A stretch of DNA of 12,948 bases, from contig JADWMH010000036.1 of the NCBI GenBank assembly GCA_015767355.1, positions 1 through 12,948 of the forward strand, in the 5' to 3' direction. The notes beneath the pieces are model-generated. The model made no database searches. It saw nothing but the letters and a program-made list of their open reading frames with translations, and was not told the DNA's origin. The stretch's first letter is position 1, and the number at the start of each line of letters is the position of its first letter. Position numbers and translations under genes: made by a program. Of this stretch, positions 1 through 6,465 are shown in pieces. Source of the stretch: Gammaproteobacteria bacterium. Its GTDB lineage: Bacteria; Pseudomonadota; Gammaproteobacteria; Chromatiales; Chromatiaceae.

Positions 1-180
1 TTTAATTCATCTTGATTCATGCTTGCATTACCCTTCATACTATCCGTTTAATCAATATATTAATGATAACATACCAAGTTGCGGGCACTCATTCCATCGA
101 CAGCGCTGTTAAGTATTCAGATGGTATGGTAGCAGCTTGGCTTCGCTGCAATAACCACGGTCATCAATTGAGCACCACCT
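1..180 (+). other. Upstream region of ilvA, no gene
   Basis: This AT-rich leader has no credible coding frame. A 63-codon frame from base 12 overlaps the start of ilvA, resembles nothing I know and lacks a ribosome binding site. The best promoter-like match is weak: TTGATT at 12-17, an 18-base spacer, then CATACT at 36-41. It would leave a leader of about 130 bases before ilvA. I see no leader peptide rich in branched-chain codons, so classical attenuation is not supported. There is also no clear Shine-Dalgarno sequence before the ilvA ATG. Confidence 0.3.
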
Positions 181-1701
181 ATGCCACAAAAATACCTGAA
201 TAAAATCCTGCGCGCTCCCGTCTATGCGGTTGCGGATGAAACGCCGCTCGAATTTGCGCCAAGGTTGTCGAAAAAGCTGGATAATCACGTGCAGCTGAAG
301 CGGGAAGATCTGCAGCCGGTGTTCTCATTCAAGCTGCGCGGCGCTTACAACAAGCTGGTTCATCTTCCTGAAAAACAGCGCAGCAAGGGAGTGATCGCTG
401 CATCTGCCGGCAATCATGCCCAGGGTGTAGCGTTGTCGGCGCAGCACCTCAATATTCCTGCAACAATTGTCATGCCCACAACCACACCGCAGATCAAGGT
501 AGATGCTGTGGTCGCTTATGGCGCCAGGACGATGCTATTCGGCGACTCCTATGACGAGGCCTGCGCGCATGCGGAGGCATTGGCAAAACAGAAAAAACTG
601 ACATTTATTCACCCCTTCGACGATGTCGATGTCATTGCCGGCCAGGGAACTGTCGGCATGGAGATCCTGCGTCAGCATGCTGAACCGATCCACAGCCTGT
701 TCGTGCCCGTCGGCGGCGGCGGTTTGATCGCCGGTGTTGCTGCCTACGTCAAGGCGATTTGTCCGCATACCAGGATCATTGGTGTCGAGCCGGAGGATAC
801 GCCGACGCTGCATCGAGCCATGAAGGCGGGCCGCCGGGTAACGCTGAAACAGGTGGGATTGTTTGCTGATGGCGTGGCAGTGCGGCAGGTCGGAAAAGAG
901 ACCTTTCACATCGCTCGTCAACTCGTCGAAGAGGTGGTGCTGGTCACCACGGATGAGATTTGCGCTGCCATCAAGGATATCTTCGAGGATACCCGCTCGA
1001 TTGCCGAACCGGCGGGCGCACTGGCGGTTGCAGGCATGAAGCGCTATGTGAGCGAGAATCAAATCAGCGGTGAAAAGCTGGTTGGCATCGTCAGCGGCGC
1101 AAATATGAATTTTGACCGCCTGCGCAATGTTGCTGAACGCGCTGAGATCGGCGAGCAGCGTGAAGCATTGATTGCCGTGCATATCCCTGAAATACCGGGG
1201 AGTTTCCTGAAATTTTGCAGTCTGCTGAAGAAGCGCAGCATCACTGAATTCAACTATCGTTATGCGGATGAGAGCGATGCGTATGTCTTCTGCGGGATCG
1301 AACTGGGCCATGGCGACGAGGAGCGCCGGCAGCTGCTGCAACTGCTGACAGAGAACGGCTATACGGCGACTGACCTGACGGACAACGAGACGGCGAAACT
1401 GCACATCCGCTACATGGTTGGCGGCCACGCACCAAAGGTGATGCATGAAAAGCTGTTCCGCTTTCAGTTCCCCGAACGCCCCAGGGCGCTGCTGGATTTT
1501 CTTGCCCAGGTCGGGACGCGCTGGAATATCAGCCTGTTCCACTACCGCAATCACGGCGCAGCCTATGGGCGCGTGCTCATCGGTATCCAGCTCAAGTCAA
1601 ACAAGGAGAAGAGGGCGTTCACGGCATCCATGGATGAGCTGGGATACCGCTACTGGGATGAAAGCGACAATCCCGCCTACCATATCTTTGCTTCGCCCTG
1701 A
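181..1701 (+). CDS. ilvA: Threonine ammonia-lyase, biosynthetic (threonine deaminase)
   Basis: This cytoplasmic PLP enzyme deaminates L-threonine to 2-oxobutanoate, the committed step of isoleucine synthesis. The 506-residue length fits the long biosynthetic form. The catalytic fold-type II domain covers about residues 10-320. It has the Schiff-base lysine in SFKLRGAYN (Lys51), SAGNHAQG (75-82), the phosphate-binding loop GGGGLIAG (178-185) and SGAN (305-308). Two ACT-like regulatory domains follow, at about 329-400 and 420-500. In known IlvA proteins these bind isoleucine (inhibitor) and valine (activator), so allosteric control is expected. The ATG at 181 gives the usual N-terminus, though no good ribosome binding site precedes it. 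The gene stands alone and converges on the 1795-2460 gene across a hairpin at 1720-1756. No isoleucine or valine pathway neighbour is in the window. Confidence 0.97.
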   Translation: MPQKYLNKILRAPVYAVADETPLEFAPRLSKKLDNHVQLKREDLQPVFSFKLRGAYNKLVHLPEKQRSKGVIAASAGNHAQGVALSAQHLNIPATIVMPTTTPQIKVDAVVAYGARTMLFGDSYDEACAHAEALAKQKKLTFIHPFDDVDVIAGQGTVGMEILRQHAEPIHSLFVPVGGGGLIAGVAAYVKAICPHTRIIGVEPEDTPTLHRAMKAGRRVTLKQVGLFADGVAVRQVGKETFHIARQLVEEVVLVTTDEICAAIKDIFEDTRSIAEPAGALAVAGMKRYVSENQISGEKLVGIVSGANMNFDRLRNVAERAEIGEQREALIAVHIPEIPGSFLKFCSLLKKRSITEFNYRYADESDAYVFCGIELGHGDEERRQLLQLLTENGYTATDLTDNETAKLHIRYMVGGHAPKVMHEKLFRFQFPERPRALLDFLAQVGTRWNISLFHYRNHGAAYGRVLIGIQLKSNKEKRAFTASMDELGYRYWDESDNPAYHIFASP

Positions 1702-1719
1702 TCTATACTCGCCTCTCCC

Positions 1720-1756
1720 GTAGGAGCGGTCTTCCGACCGCCATGGATGGCGGAAG
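1720..1756. repeat. Short palindromic (REP-like) element between convergent genes
   Basis: Two overlapping, mutually exclusive hairpins are visible. GCGGTC (1726-1731) pairs with GACCGC (1736-1741) around a TTCC loop. CCGCCAT (1738-1744) mirrors ATGGCGG (1747-1753). The start, GTAGGAGCGGTCTTCCGACC, resembles the GTAGGAGCG...-type palindromes scattered through many gammaproteobacterial genomes. The element fills the gap between ilvA (stop at 1701) and the end of the leftward gene at 1795. It could act as a two-way transcription barrier, but no T-run follows either arm, so I do not call it an intrinsic terminator. Confidence 0.55.
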
Positions 1757-1794
1757 TGCCGGTAACGCAGGAGCATTTTCCGGCTGACCGTGAT

Positions 1795-2460
1795 TTACTC
1801 AATCCCCGCCAAACAATCCTCAATCTGCTGAAACCTGGCCTGTGCCTCTTGCGGTGGCTGATCCATACTCCCCAGCAGTTGCCTGGCATCGGCAATCGTC
1901 CGCTCAAGCTGTTGTGCATCGAAGATCTCCAGCGCAGCGGCAAGCCCCTCCCCGGATTCGCTCAGCAGCGAAGCAGCAAGCTCCTGAGGTTGAATGCGGG
2001 TGTCGGGATCCAGCATGTCGGCAACGATGGTGTGCTCCAGCAGGCGGAAATGGGTGGCGCGCGCCAGAACCTCATCCTCGAGTTGCTGCTGTGCAAGGGT
2101 GTCATTGCCGGCAGAGCTGCGCACTGTTTTCATGATCACCTCCAGCAGCTGCGAAATTGCCTGCTTGTTGCTGCGCTGGTCATCAGCAAGGGTGCAGGCT
2201 TTCTCATAGGACTCATCGAGATCGGACTTCAAATCGAGGATCACCTGGCTCTCCTCGTTGGGGTTGAGAGCGATGGCTTGCTGCACCAGCGTGCGCAGGT
2301 CGGTGAGGTAACTCAGCAGTTCATCGTTGTCGAGCCGCTGCACCTCGAGCAGATCGTCATCACTGTAGTCGATGATCGGCTCGTCAAACAGGGGATTGTC
2401 GAGCTTGCGCAAAAAATGACGCTCATGGCGTCCGGGAAGATTGCTGAAAGGAATTTTCAT
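1795..2460 (-). CDS. Unrecognised acidic protein downstream of the PIN toxin
   Basis: I do not recognise this 221-residue protein. It is acidic, rich in Leu, Asp, Glu and Gln, and looks almost wholly helical. There is no signal peptide, membrane segment, cysteine cluster or obvious catalytic motif. The N-terminus (about 1-35) is the least helical part, with an IDYSDDD stretch near residues 30-36. The C-terminal half has regular heptad-like leucines that would suit a helical bundle. The ATG at 2460 lies 10 bases past the toxin stop, in the same orientation, so it is probably the third gene of the toxin-antitoxin transcript. No Shine-Dalgarno sequence is visible before it, which suggests translation coupled to the toxin. 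It may be an accessory part of the module or an unrelated housekeeping protein. The long clean frame and biased composition support a real gene. Confidence 0.75.
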   Translation of the reverse strand: MKIPFSNLPGRHERHFLRKLDNPLFDEPIIDYSDDDLLEVQRLDNDELLSYLTDLRTLVQQAIALNPNEESQVILDLKSDLDESYEKACTLADDQRSNKQAISQLLEVIMKTVRSSAGNDTLAQQQLEDEVLARATHFRLLEHTIVADMLDPDTRIQPQELAASLLSESGEGLAAALEIFDAQQLERTIADARQLLGSMDQPPQEAQARFQQIEDCLAGIE

Positions 2461-2470
2461 GCCAATATAA

Positions 2471-2860
2471 TTATTTTGCTAATACCACGCCGGCCTGTTT
2501 GCCGAGCTTTTTGTCAAAGGTTAACAATTGCAGTTTTTCCTGCTGGTTTTCCGCCAGAATCAGGTAGTCGGAAAAATCGGCGCTTCCCTTCAGATAGAGC
2601 TTCATCGCCCGCTGAAAGCTCGACCTGTTCTGCAAAGTGTACGCCGCATTGCGCTCCAGATGCTCCAGTACAGGAGCGATCTGCCGGCGCGCCAGTTTGT
2701 AAGCGGATTCCAAAACCCAGACTGTTTCGACCTGCACGACCTGGGGAATGAAAACTGCGCCCTCTTTTTTAACATGCCGCCGCGCAGTTTCAACCTGTTC
2801 AGACTGACCCGGGTCATTCACTAACAGCCTGATCAGGATATTGGTATCAACAGCTATCAT
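2471..2860 (-). CDS. vapC: VapC-like PIN-domain toxin (ribonuclease)
   Basis: This 129-residue protein is a single PIN domain, the nuclease fold of VapC toxins. Family members use metal ions to cut RNA, often tRNA or rRNA, when freed from their antitoxin. The acidic residues expected of the active site are present: Asp5 in MIAVDTNILIRLL, Glu45 in VVQVETVWVL, Asp98 in ADFSDYL, and Asp116 in LTFDKKL. The domain therefore looks intact. The ATG overlaps the stop of the upstream antitoxin by 4 bases (ATGA), the standard coupled layout. It is followed after 10 bases by the unrecognised 1795-2460 gene. The RNA target cannot be read from the sequence. Confidence 0.93.
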   Translation of the reverse strand: MIAVDTNILIRLLVNDPGQSEQVETARRHVKKEGAVFIPQVVQVETVWVLESAYKLARRQIAPVLEHLERNAAYTLQNRSSFQRAMKLYLKGSADFSDYLILAENQQEKLQLLTFDKKLGKQAGVVLAK

Positions 2861-3093
2861 TTTCCGGCGCGATTCCGAATAGCCTCCTTAATCTCACTGG
2901 ATGAGACCGAGTTTTCAGGGTTGATCAGGCCAAAAGCCGCTTCGACATCCTCGACAACAGGCTCAATGATTATCCGTTTGCCATCGTCGCGAAAACGAAT
3001 ATGGCTGCCCTCTTCGAGTTCAAAAGCTCTTCTTAAGCTGACAGGGATCGTCACCTGACCTTTTCTGGTCACCGTTGAAATGTCTGTTTTCAT
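2857..3093 (-). CDS. vapB: AbrB/MazE-family antitoxin of the PIN toxin
   Basis: This 78-residue protein has an N-terminal SpoVT-AbrB swapped-hairpin DNA-binding domain (about residues 5-48). The recognisable run is TRKGQVTIPVSLRRAFELEE, followed by GSHIRF and RIIIEP strands. The C-terminal tail (about 50-78) would be the toxin-binding part, as in VapB and MazE antitoxins. It precedes its toxin and shares an ATGA overlap with it. Antitoxins of this family usually bind their own promoter alone or with the toxin. A good promoter with repeated GTAGTR boxes lies just upstream (3109-3157), which fits autoregulation. Only a weak GAAG precedes the ATG at 3093. Confidence 0.92.
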   Translation of the reverse strand: MKTDISTVTRKGQVTIPVSLRRAFELEEGSHIRFRDDGKRIIIEPVVEDVEAAFGLINPENSVSSSEIKEAIRNRAGK

Positions 3094-3108
3094 TGCTTCA
3101 CAATCATT

Positions 3109-3157
3109 GTAGTGCTTAGTTAATATGTAGTATATAGGTGTCGCGGTAGTACTTCAA
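3109..3157 (-). promoter_or_regulatory. Promoter and candidate operator of the vapBC-type operon
   Basis: On the minus strand, TTGAAG (3152-3157) is followed by a 17-base spacer and TATACT (3129-3134), a good sigma-70 promoter. Transcription would start near 3122, about 28 bases before the antitoxin ATG. On the plus strand the hexamer GTAGTR occurs three times, starting at 3109, 3127 and 3146, so 18 and 19 bases apart. The copies fall in the early transcript, on the -10 box and in the spacer. That is where an AbrB-type antitoxin would need to bind to repress its own operon. The operator role is inferred. Confidence 0.5.
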
Positions 3158-3200
3158 ATAATCAGATGCTTTTTGTTGACGGCGAAGCCTCATGTTCTGT

Positions 3201-4928
3201 TCAGGACGCCTTTGCCGGTTCTGGCGCAGGCTGCCCTGTCTCTATGCCGTAGAGCTCGAACACATCCTGTTCGTCGTCACTCACCGGGGTCAATGCCTGG
3301 TCTGTATAGTTTTTGGATTCGGGATCGGCATCCAGGGCTTTGCGCATGCGGTGGTACTTCAACAGCAGGCGCAGCATGAACCAGTGCTTGGTGATGAACT
3401 CCTTGATATAACGCGGGTAGAACACCAGGCGACTCTCGATGGGCAGTCCGGGCCGCCGATCGCGGCGGTATTTGCGGCGGATGTAGCCCGATTCCAGCGG
3501 ATGCACCCCCTCCACAACGATGCTGGCATAGAACCACACTACCGAACCGAGCACCTTGCCGGGACTGAAACCGCTGACAATGGCGCGGCGCATCAGGGTC
3601 TCGACGTGTTCATCCGAGTAGTAGAGATTCCAGGCTCTGCGGTTGACATCTTGCCACTCCGTTTTGGACATGGTGTCATGGGCGGTGACGACATGATTGA
3701 GATCGTACTTGTTGAGATCAGGGTCCATCGCCACGCCTTGCTCGAGCAACTCCTTGTGGTCCTGGGAGCCGGGCAGGGGAGTCAGGTAAAAAAACTCCAG
3801 CAGTTCGATCGGCAGTTCCCGTTTGATGATCTCAATATCGCGCAAAATCGACTCCGGAGTGTCTCCGGGAAATCCCAGGATGTAGCCGGCGATGGTGAAT
3901 ACCCTGACATTTTTCCACGCCAGCAGGTTCTTGCGGTACTCGGAGATGCGGTTCTGCTTCTTGCGCGTTCCCTTGAGGCTCTCCGGGTTGATGTTCTCCA
4001 GGCCGATGAAGACCCGCCTGACCTGTGCCCGGGCGGACATCTCGATGAAGTCCCTGATGGTATGACACATGGTGTCCACCTGCAGCGCCAGGTTAAATTT
4101 TAGATGCTCCTGTTCGTGCAGTTCGATGAGACGTTCGTAGATAGCTCTCCAGTTGCGGTTGCGCGCAAAGTTGTCATCGGTGATGAAAAATCGCTTGATG
4201 CCCTGCCCCAGGTGGTCGCGGATGATGCGCTCCACGTCGTCTGCATTGCGGTAGCGGGACTTGCGTCCCTGCACATTGATAATGGTGCAGAAACTGCACA
4301 AGAAGGGGCAGCCGCGGCCTGCGTCGAAACTTGCCTGGCCGCCGACGGTGTGCGTTACGGTCTCGATGGGGGCAAATGGCGTCGGCGCGTTCTCCATCTC
4401 CGGCAGATCATCCATGTAGTTGTAGATCGGCTGCAGCTCCCCCCGCCAGGCATCCTGCAGCACCTTGTCGAGACGTCCATCTTCGGCTTCGCCGGCAAAC
4501 AGCGATACGCCAAAATCCAGCGCCTGCTGCAGTTCCGGGGGCAGCTCCGGCAGCATCGCCAGCACACCACTGACGTGAAAGCCGCCGATGGCAACCTGGA
4601 TGTTATGTCCGCGGAATTTCCGCGCCAGGTCCAGGGCGTGCGGATACTGGTTCGACTGCACCCCGACCAGGGCGATCAATCCCCTGCCTCCATCTTTTTT
4701 GATCATGTGCGCCAGCTTGTCGACACGCACCCGGATGTTGGTCTCGTCCATCGCATGCAGCTTGATTTCGACATCTTCACCAAGCACCTGCCGCTGTACG
4801 CAGTCAGTCGCCAGGCCCTGCAGCGTTGCCAGGGTATTGGACGGCATTCCCGAGCGCCACCACTGGATGACGTAGCCGTCATCGTCGTAGTGGGATGGTT
4901 TGATCATCACCAGGTGGAATTTTTTCAT
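3201..4928 (-). CDS. B12-binding-domain radical SAM protein, function unknown
   Basis: This 575-residue protein has an N-terminal cobalamin-binding-like fold (about 5-140, ending in VAIGGFHVSG) and a radical SAM core. The 4Fe-4S cluster motif is CPFLCSFC, with cysteines 207, 211 and 214. Other radical SAM elements are FITDDNF (248-254) and GLEN (309-312). The B12 half lacks the DxHxxG motif, as in many radical SAM members, so any cobalamin would bind without that histidine. A basic, aromatic-rich tail runs from about 420. Members of this broad class methylate or rearrange unactivated carbons, including lipids such as hopanoids; the substrate here cannot be told. The frame opens upstream to an ATG at 4997. 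I chose 4928 because MKKFHLVMIKPSHYDDDGY looks like a natural N-terminus and the extra 23 residues do not. It diverges from the PagL-like gene. Confidence 0.88.
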   Translation of the reverse strand: MKKFHLVMIKPSHYDDDGYVIQWWRSGMPSNTLATLQGLATDCVQRQVLGEDVEIKLHAMDETNIRVRVDKLAHMIKKDGGRGLIALVGVQSNQYPHALDLARKFRGHNIQVAIGGFHVSGVLAMLPELPPELQQALDFGVSLFAGEAEDGRLDKVLQDAWRGELQPIYNYMDDLPEMENAPTPFAPIETVTHTVGGQASFDAGRGCPFLCSFCTIINVQGRKSRYRNADDVERIIRDHLGQGIKRFFITDDNFARNRNWRAIYERLIELHEQEHLKFNLALQVDTMCHTIRDFIEMSARAQVRRVFIGLENINPESLKGTRKKQNRISEYRKNLLAWKNVRVFTIAGYILGFPGDTPESILRDIEIIKRELPIELLEFFYLTPLPGSQDHKELLEQGVAMDPDLNKYDLNHVVTAHDTMSKTEWQDVNRRAWNLYYSDEHVETLMRRAIVSGFSPGKVLGSVVWFYASIVVEGVHPLESGYIRRKYRRDRRPGLPIESRLVFYPRYIKEFITKHWFMLRLLLKYHRMRKALDADPESKNYTDQALTPVSDDEQDVFELYGIETGQPAPEPAKAS

Positions 4929-5071
4929 GAGTGCCGTCAATCTATCCTGAGAAGCTGAAGCAGCCCGATTGGCTGCGACGAGTATTGACTCTATCATGAA
5001 CAGGATTGTGTATCATGAGCATTCTGCCGGAGGCGTTGAAAGTCCCCTGCCGTCCCAGGCTCCCAGACAAG

Positions 5072-5080
5072 TGTTATAGT
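5072..5080 (+). promoter_or_regulatory. Candidate extended -10 promoter for the PagL-like gene
   Basis: TGTTATAGT matches the extended -10 form (TG, one base, then TATAGT, five of six to consensus). No convincing -35 lies 16-18 bases upstream, which extended -10 promoters tolerate. The start would be near 5087, giving an unusually long leader of about 129 bases. That leader contains a perfect 14-base palindrome at 5130-5143 and a UUCG-loop hairpin at about 5144-5164. No clear promoter for the divergent radical SAM gene was found in the same gap. Confidence 0.3.
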
Positions 5081-5206
5081 TGGCGTCAATGCCAGCGGCT
5101 GGCCCCTGGTTTTTCTGCTGAGCCCCTTTTTTCCGGCCGGAAATTGAACCCTTCGGGGATTCAGGGTGAGAGCATTCAAGACGAGATACACCATCACGAG
5201 GATGTC

Positions 5207-5212
5207 AAGGAG
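5207..5212 (+). promoter_or_regulatory. Ribosome binding site fixing the PagL start at 5216
   Basis: AAGGAG lies 3 bases before the ATG at 5216. The spacing is short, but it is the only good site in the leader. The 5216 start also puts the signal peptide at the N-terminus, whereas the in-frame ATG at 5006 would bury it behind 70 unlikely residues. Confidence 0.55.
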
Positions 5213-5215
5213 CGT

Positions 5216-5752
5216 ATGAAAACGATAGTTTATCTATTGATCTGTTTGCTTGGTTACAACGCGGTCGCTACTGCTCAAGCAGCAGAGAAGCTCAACGCAG
5301 TCGCAATCGATATCGGTGAGGGTAATCGTGGTATCGAGATCTACCGCCTGGGATGGCAAAGAGATTTTAGCCGCTGGCTGGAAAACAGGTGGGTTCCCCT
5401 CTCCGGCTATTTTGAGACTTCCCTGAATTACTGGAGGGGTTCGAAGAGGGAGCGTTCTGGAAACGATATTTTCGCCATTGCCTTTTCACCTGTTTTTGCA
5501 TTGCACCTTTGCCGTGACTGCAGGTACACGCCATATGTTGAAGCGGGTATTGGCGTAGCACTGCTATCTGACACCATCATCGATAATCGGGATATGTCAT
5601 CGACATTCCAGTTCGAAGATCGGCTTGGTGTGGGCATCAAGCGGGGGGATTTTGATTTTCATGTGCGCTACATGCACTACTCAAATGCCGGCCTCTCCCA
5701 GCCGAATGACGGCATCGACATCATTATTGGCGGTCTCTCTTACAAGTTTTGA
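5216..5752 (+). CDS. pagL: PagL-like outer-membrane lipid A 3-O-deacylase (acyloxyacyl hydrolase family)
   Basis: This 178-residue protein starts with a signal peptide (MKTIVYLLICLLGYNAVATAQA, cleavage after about residue 22). The rest alternates hydrophobic and polar residues and ends in phenylalanine (LSYKF), as in outer-membrane beta-barrels. The C-terminal signature HYSNAGLSQPNDGI places His154 and Ser156 where PagL has its catalytic His and Ser. Known PagL removes the 3-O-acyl chain of lipid A in the outer leaflet, changing surface charge and immune recognition. The third catalytic position, Glu140 of Pseudomonas PagL as I recall it, aligns with Asp168 here; an Asp may be normal in this wider family. 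The gene diverges from the radical SAM gene and ends 6 bases from the rsmG stop. Confidence 0.85.
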   Translation: MKTIVYLLICLLGYNAVATAQAAEKLNAVAIDIGEGNRGIEIYRLGWQRDFSRWLENRWVPLSGYFETSLNYWRGSKRERSGNDIFAIAFSPVFALHLCRDCRYTPYVEAGIGVALLSDTIIDNRDMSSTFQFEDRLGVGIKRGDFDFHVRYMHYSNAGLSQPNDGIDIIIGGLSYKF

Positions 5753-5757
5753 TGCCT

Positions 5758-5782
5758 GTCATTCCGGCGATCGGTGGAATCC
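5758..5782. repeat. GTCATTCC-type palindromic repeat overlapping the rsmG 3' end
   Basis: The plus strand reads GTCATTCCGGCGATCGGTGG then AATCC. ATTCC at 5761-5765 mirrors GGAAT at 5776-5780 across 10 bases, a 20-base span. This resembles the dispersed GTCATTCC...GGAATCC palindromes of many Proteobacteria and has the spacing of neisserial dRS3 repeats (ATTCCC-N8-GGGAAT). On the minus strand it encodes the last residues of RsmG (GFHRSPE) and the stop codon. Copies elsewhere in the genome would confirm it. Confidence 0.5.
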
Positions 5783-6400
5783 TCTGATACAGATAATGTG
5801 TCTCTCTGCGCTTACACCGGGAATGGTTAGCGGATGGATGTCGATGTTGAGCTCCTGGTCTGCAATCTCTTCCAGCTCCTGATGTGGATACCGTCCTTTC
5901 ATGGCAATGATTTCACTTGCGGGCGTCAGCAGGTGCTGTGTCCAGTCGAGAATCTGTTGCAGGGTGGCGAGCGCACGGCAGGTGATGCTCAAAGGCGGTT
6001 TGGAAGGCTGCCACGCTTCGATGCGGGATTGCGTCACCGTGACATTGTCAAGCTGCAGCGTCAGTTTGGCCTGCGTCAGAAAGCGCGTTTTTTTGCCGTT
6101 GCTGTCGAGCAGGGTGACGTCGAGCTGCGGCCGTGCGATGGCGATCGGGATGCCGGGCAGGCCGCCGCCGCTGCCGATATCAAGCAGCGGCGCCTTGCGG
6201 ATGAATTGCAGCACCGCCAGCGAATCGAGCAGCTGCAGTGCAACCATTTGCCGGGGATCACGGATGGCGGTGAGGTTGATCGCCCTGTTCCACTTGTTCA
6301 GCAGGGACAGATAATCGAGCAGCAGTTGCTGCTGCCGGGCAGAGAGCTCTATGCCCAAAGCTTCGACGCCCCTCTCCAGGATGCCTGCCTGATCGATCAT
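5759..6400 (-). CDS. rsmG: 16S rRNA (guanine-527-N7)-methyltransferase RsmG
   Basis: RsmG methylates N7 of G527 in the 530 loop of 16S rRNA using S-adenosylmethionine; in other bacteria its loss gives low-level streptomycin resistance. The 213-residue length is normal. The early motif KWNRAINLTAIRDP (36-49) is typical. The SAM-binding loop is LLDIGSGGGLPGIP (72-85), followed by LLDSNGKKTRFL (97-108), a CRA segment (141-143) and AMKGRYP (166-172). The usual HxxDS has Gln in place of His (LQLLDS, near residue 56). The last seven residues and stop lie inside a palindromic repeat (5758-5782). It follows mnmG with a 65-base gap holding another repeat, and no clear ribosome binding site is seen. 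In many gammaproteobacteria parA-parB come next; here the convergent PagL-like gene does. Confidence 0.96.
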   Translation of the reverse strand: MIDQAGILERGVEALGIELSARQQQLLLDYLSLLNKWNRAINLTAIRDPRQMVALQLLDSLAVLQFIRKAPLLDIGSGGGLPGIPIAIARPQLDVTLLDSNGKKTRFLTQAKLTLQLDNVTVTQSRIEAWQPSKPPLSITCRALATLQQILDWTQHLLTPASEIIAMKGRYPHQELEEIADQELNIDIHPLTIPGVSAERHIICIRGFHRSPE

Positions 6401-6416
6401 GATGCTTGAAAAACCC

Positions 6417-6454
6417 CGTCATTGCGAGGGAGCCTAAGCGACCGTGGCAATCTC
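6417..6454. repeat. GTCATTGCGAG-type palindromic repeat between mnmG and rsmG
   Basis: The element begins CGTCATTGCGAGGGAGCC and ends GACCGTGGCAATCTC. ATTGC at the left pairs with GCAAT at the right around a GC-rich, imperfect middle. It matches the general form of the GTCATTGCGAGGAGCGAAGCGACG...GCAATCTC repeats found in many proteobacterial genomes. It lies inside the mnmG-rsmG transcript, where it could form an RNA hairpin that protects or separates the two messages. Confidence 0.6.
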
Positions 6455-6465
6455 GCCTTCATCTC

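Noticed and set aside
535..1554. Long minus-strand frame opposite ilvA (339 codons)
   Set aside because: It is wholly inside ilvA, has no recognisable domain and reads as the complement of a conserved gene.
1747..2751. Plus-strand frame of 334 codons across the toxin region
   Set aside because: It is antisense to two supported minus-strand genes (the PIN toxin and the unknown protein), crosses their boundary, and turns low-complexity Pro/Arg/Ser rich at its end.
3158..3200. Terminator after the radical SAM gene
   Set aside because: Only a short GGC-TTC-GCC stem with a bulge and no T-run is present, so read-through into the toxin operon promoter region cannot be excluded.
3192..4958. Two long plus-strand frames opposite the radical SAM gene
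   Set aside because: They are shadows of a gene with clear CxxxCxxC and other motifs, and neither has a domain of its own.
4929..4997. N-terminal extension of the radical SAM protein to the ATG at 4997
   Set aside because: The 23 added residues do not look like part of the fold, and the shorter start gives a natural N-terminus. This is a judgement; no strong ribosome binding site decides it.
5006..5215. Longer start of the PagL-like gene
   Set aside because: It would place 70 non-conserved residues ahead of a clear signal peptide; AAGGAG before 5216 supports the shorter form.
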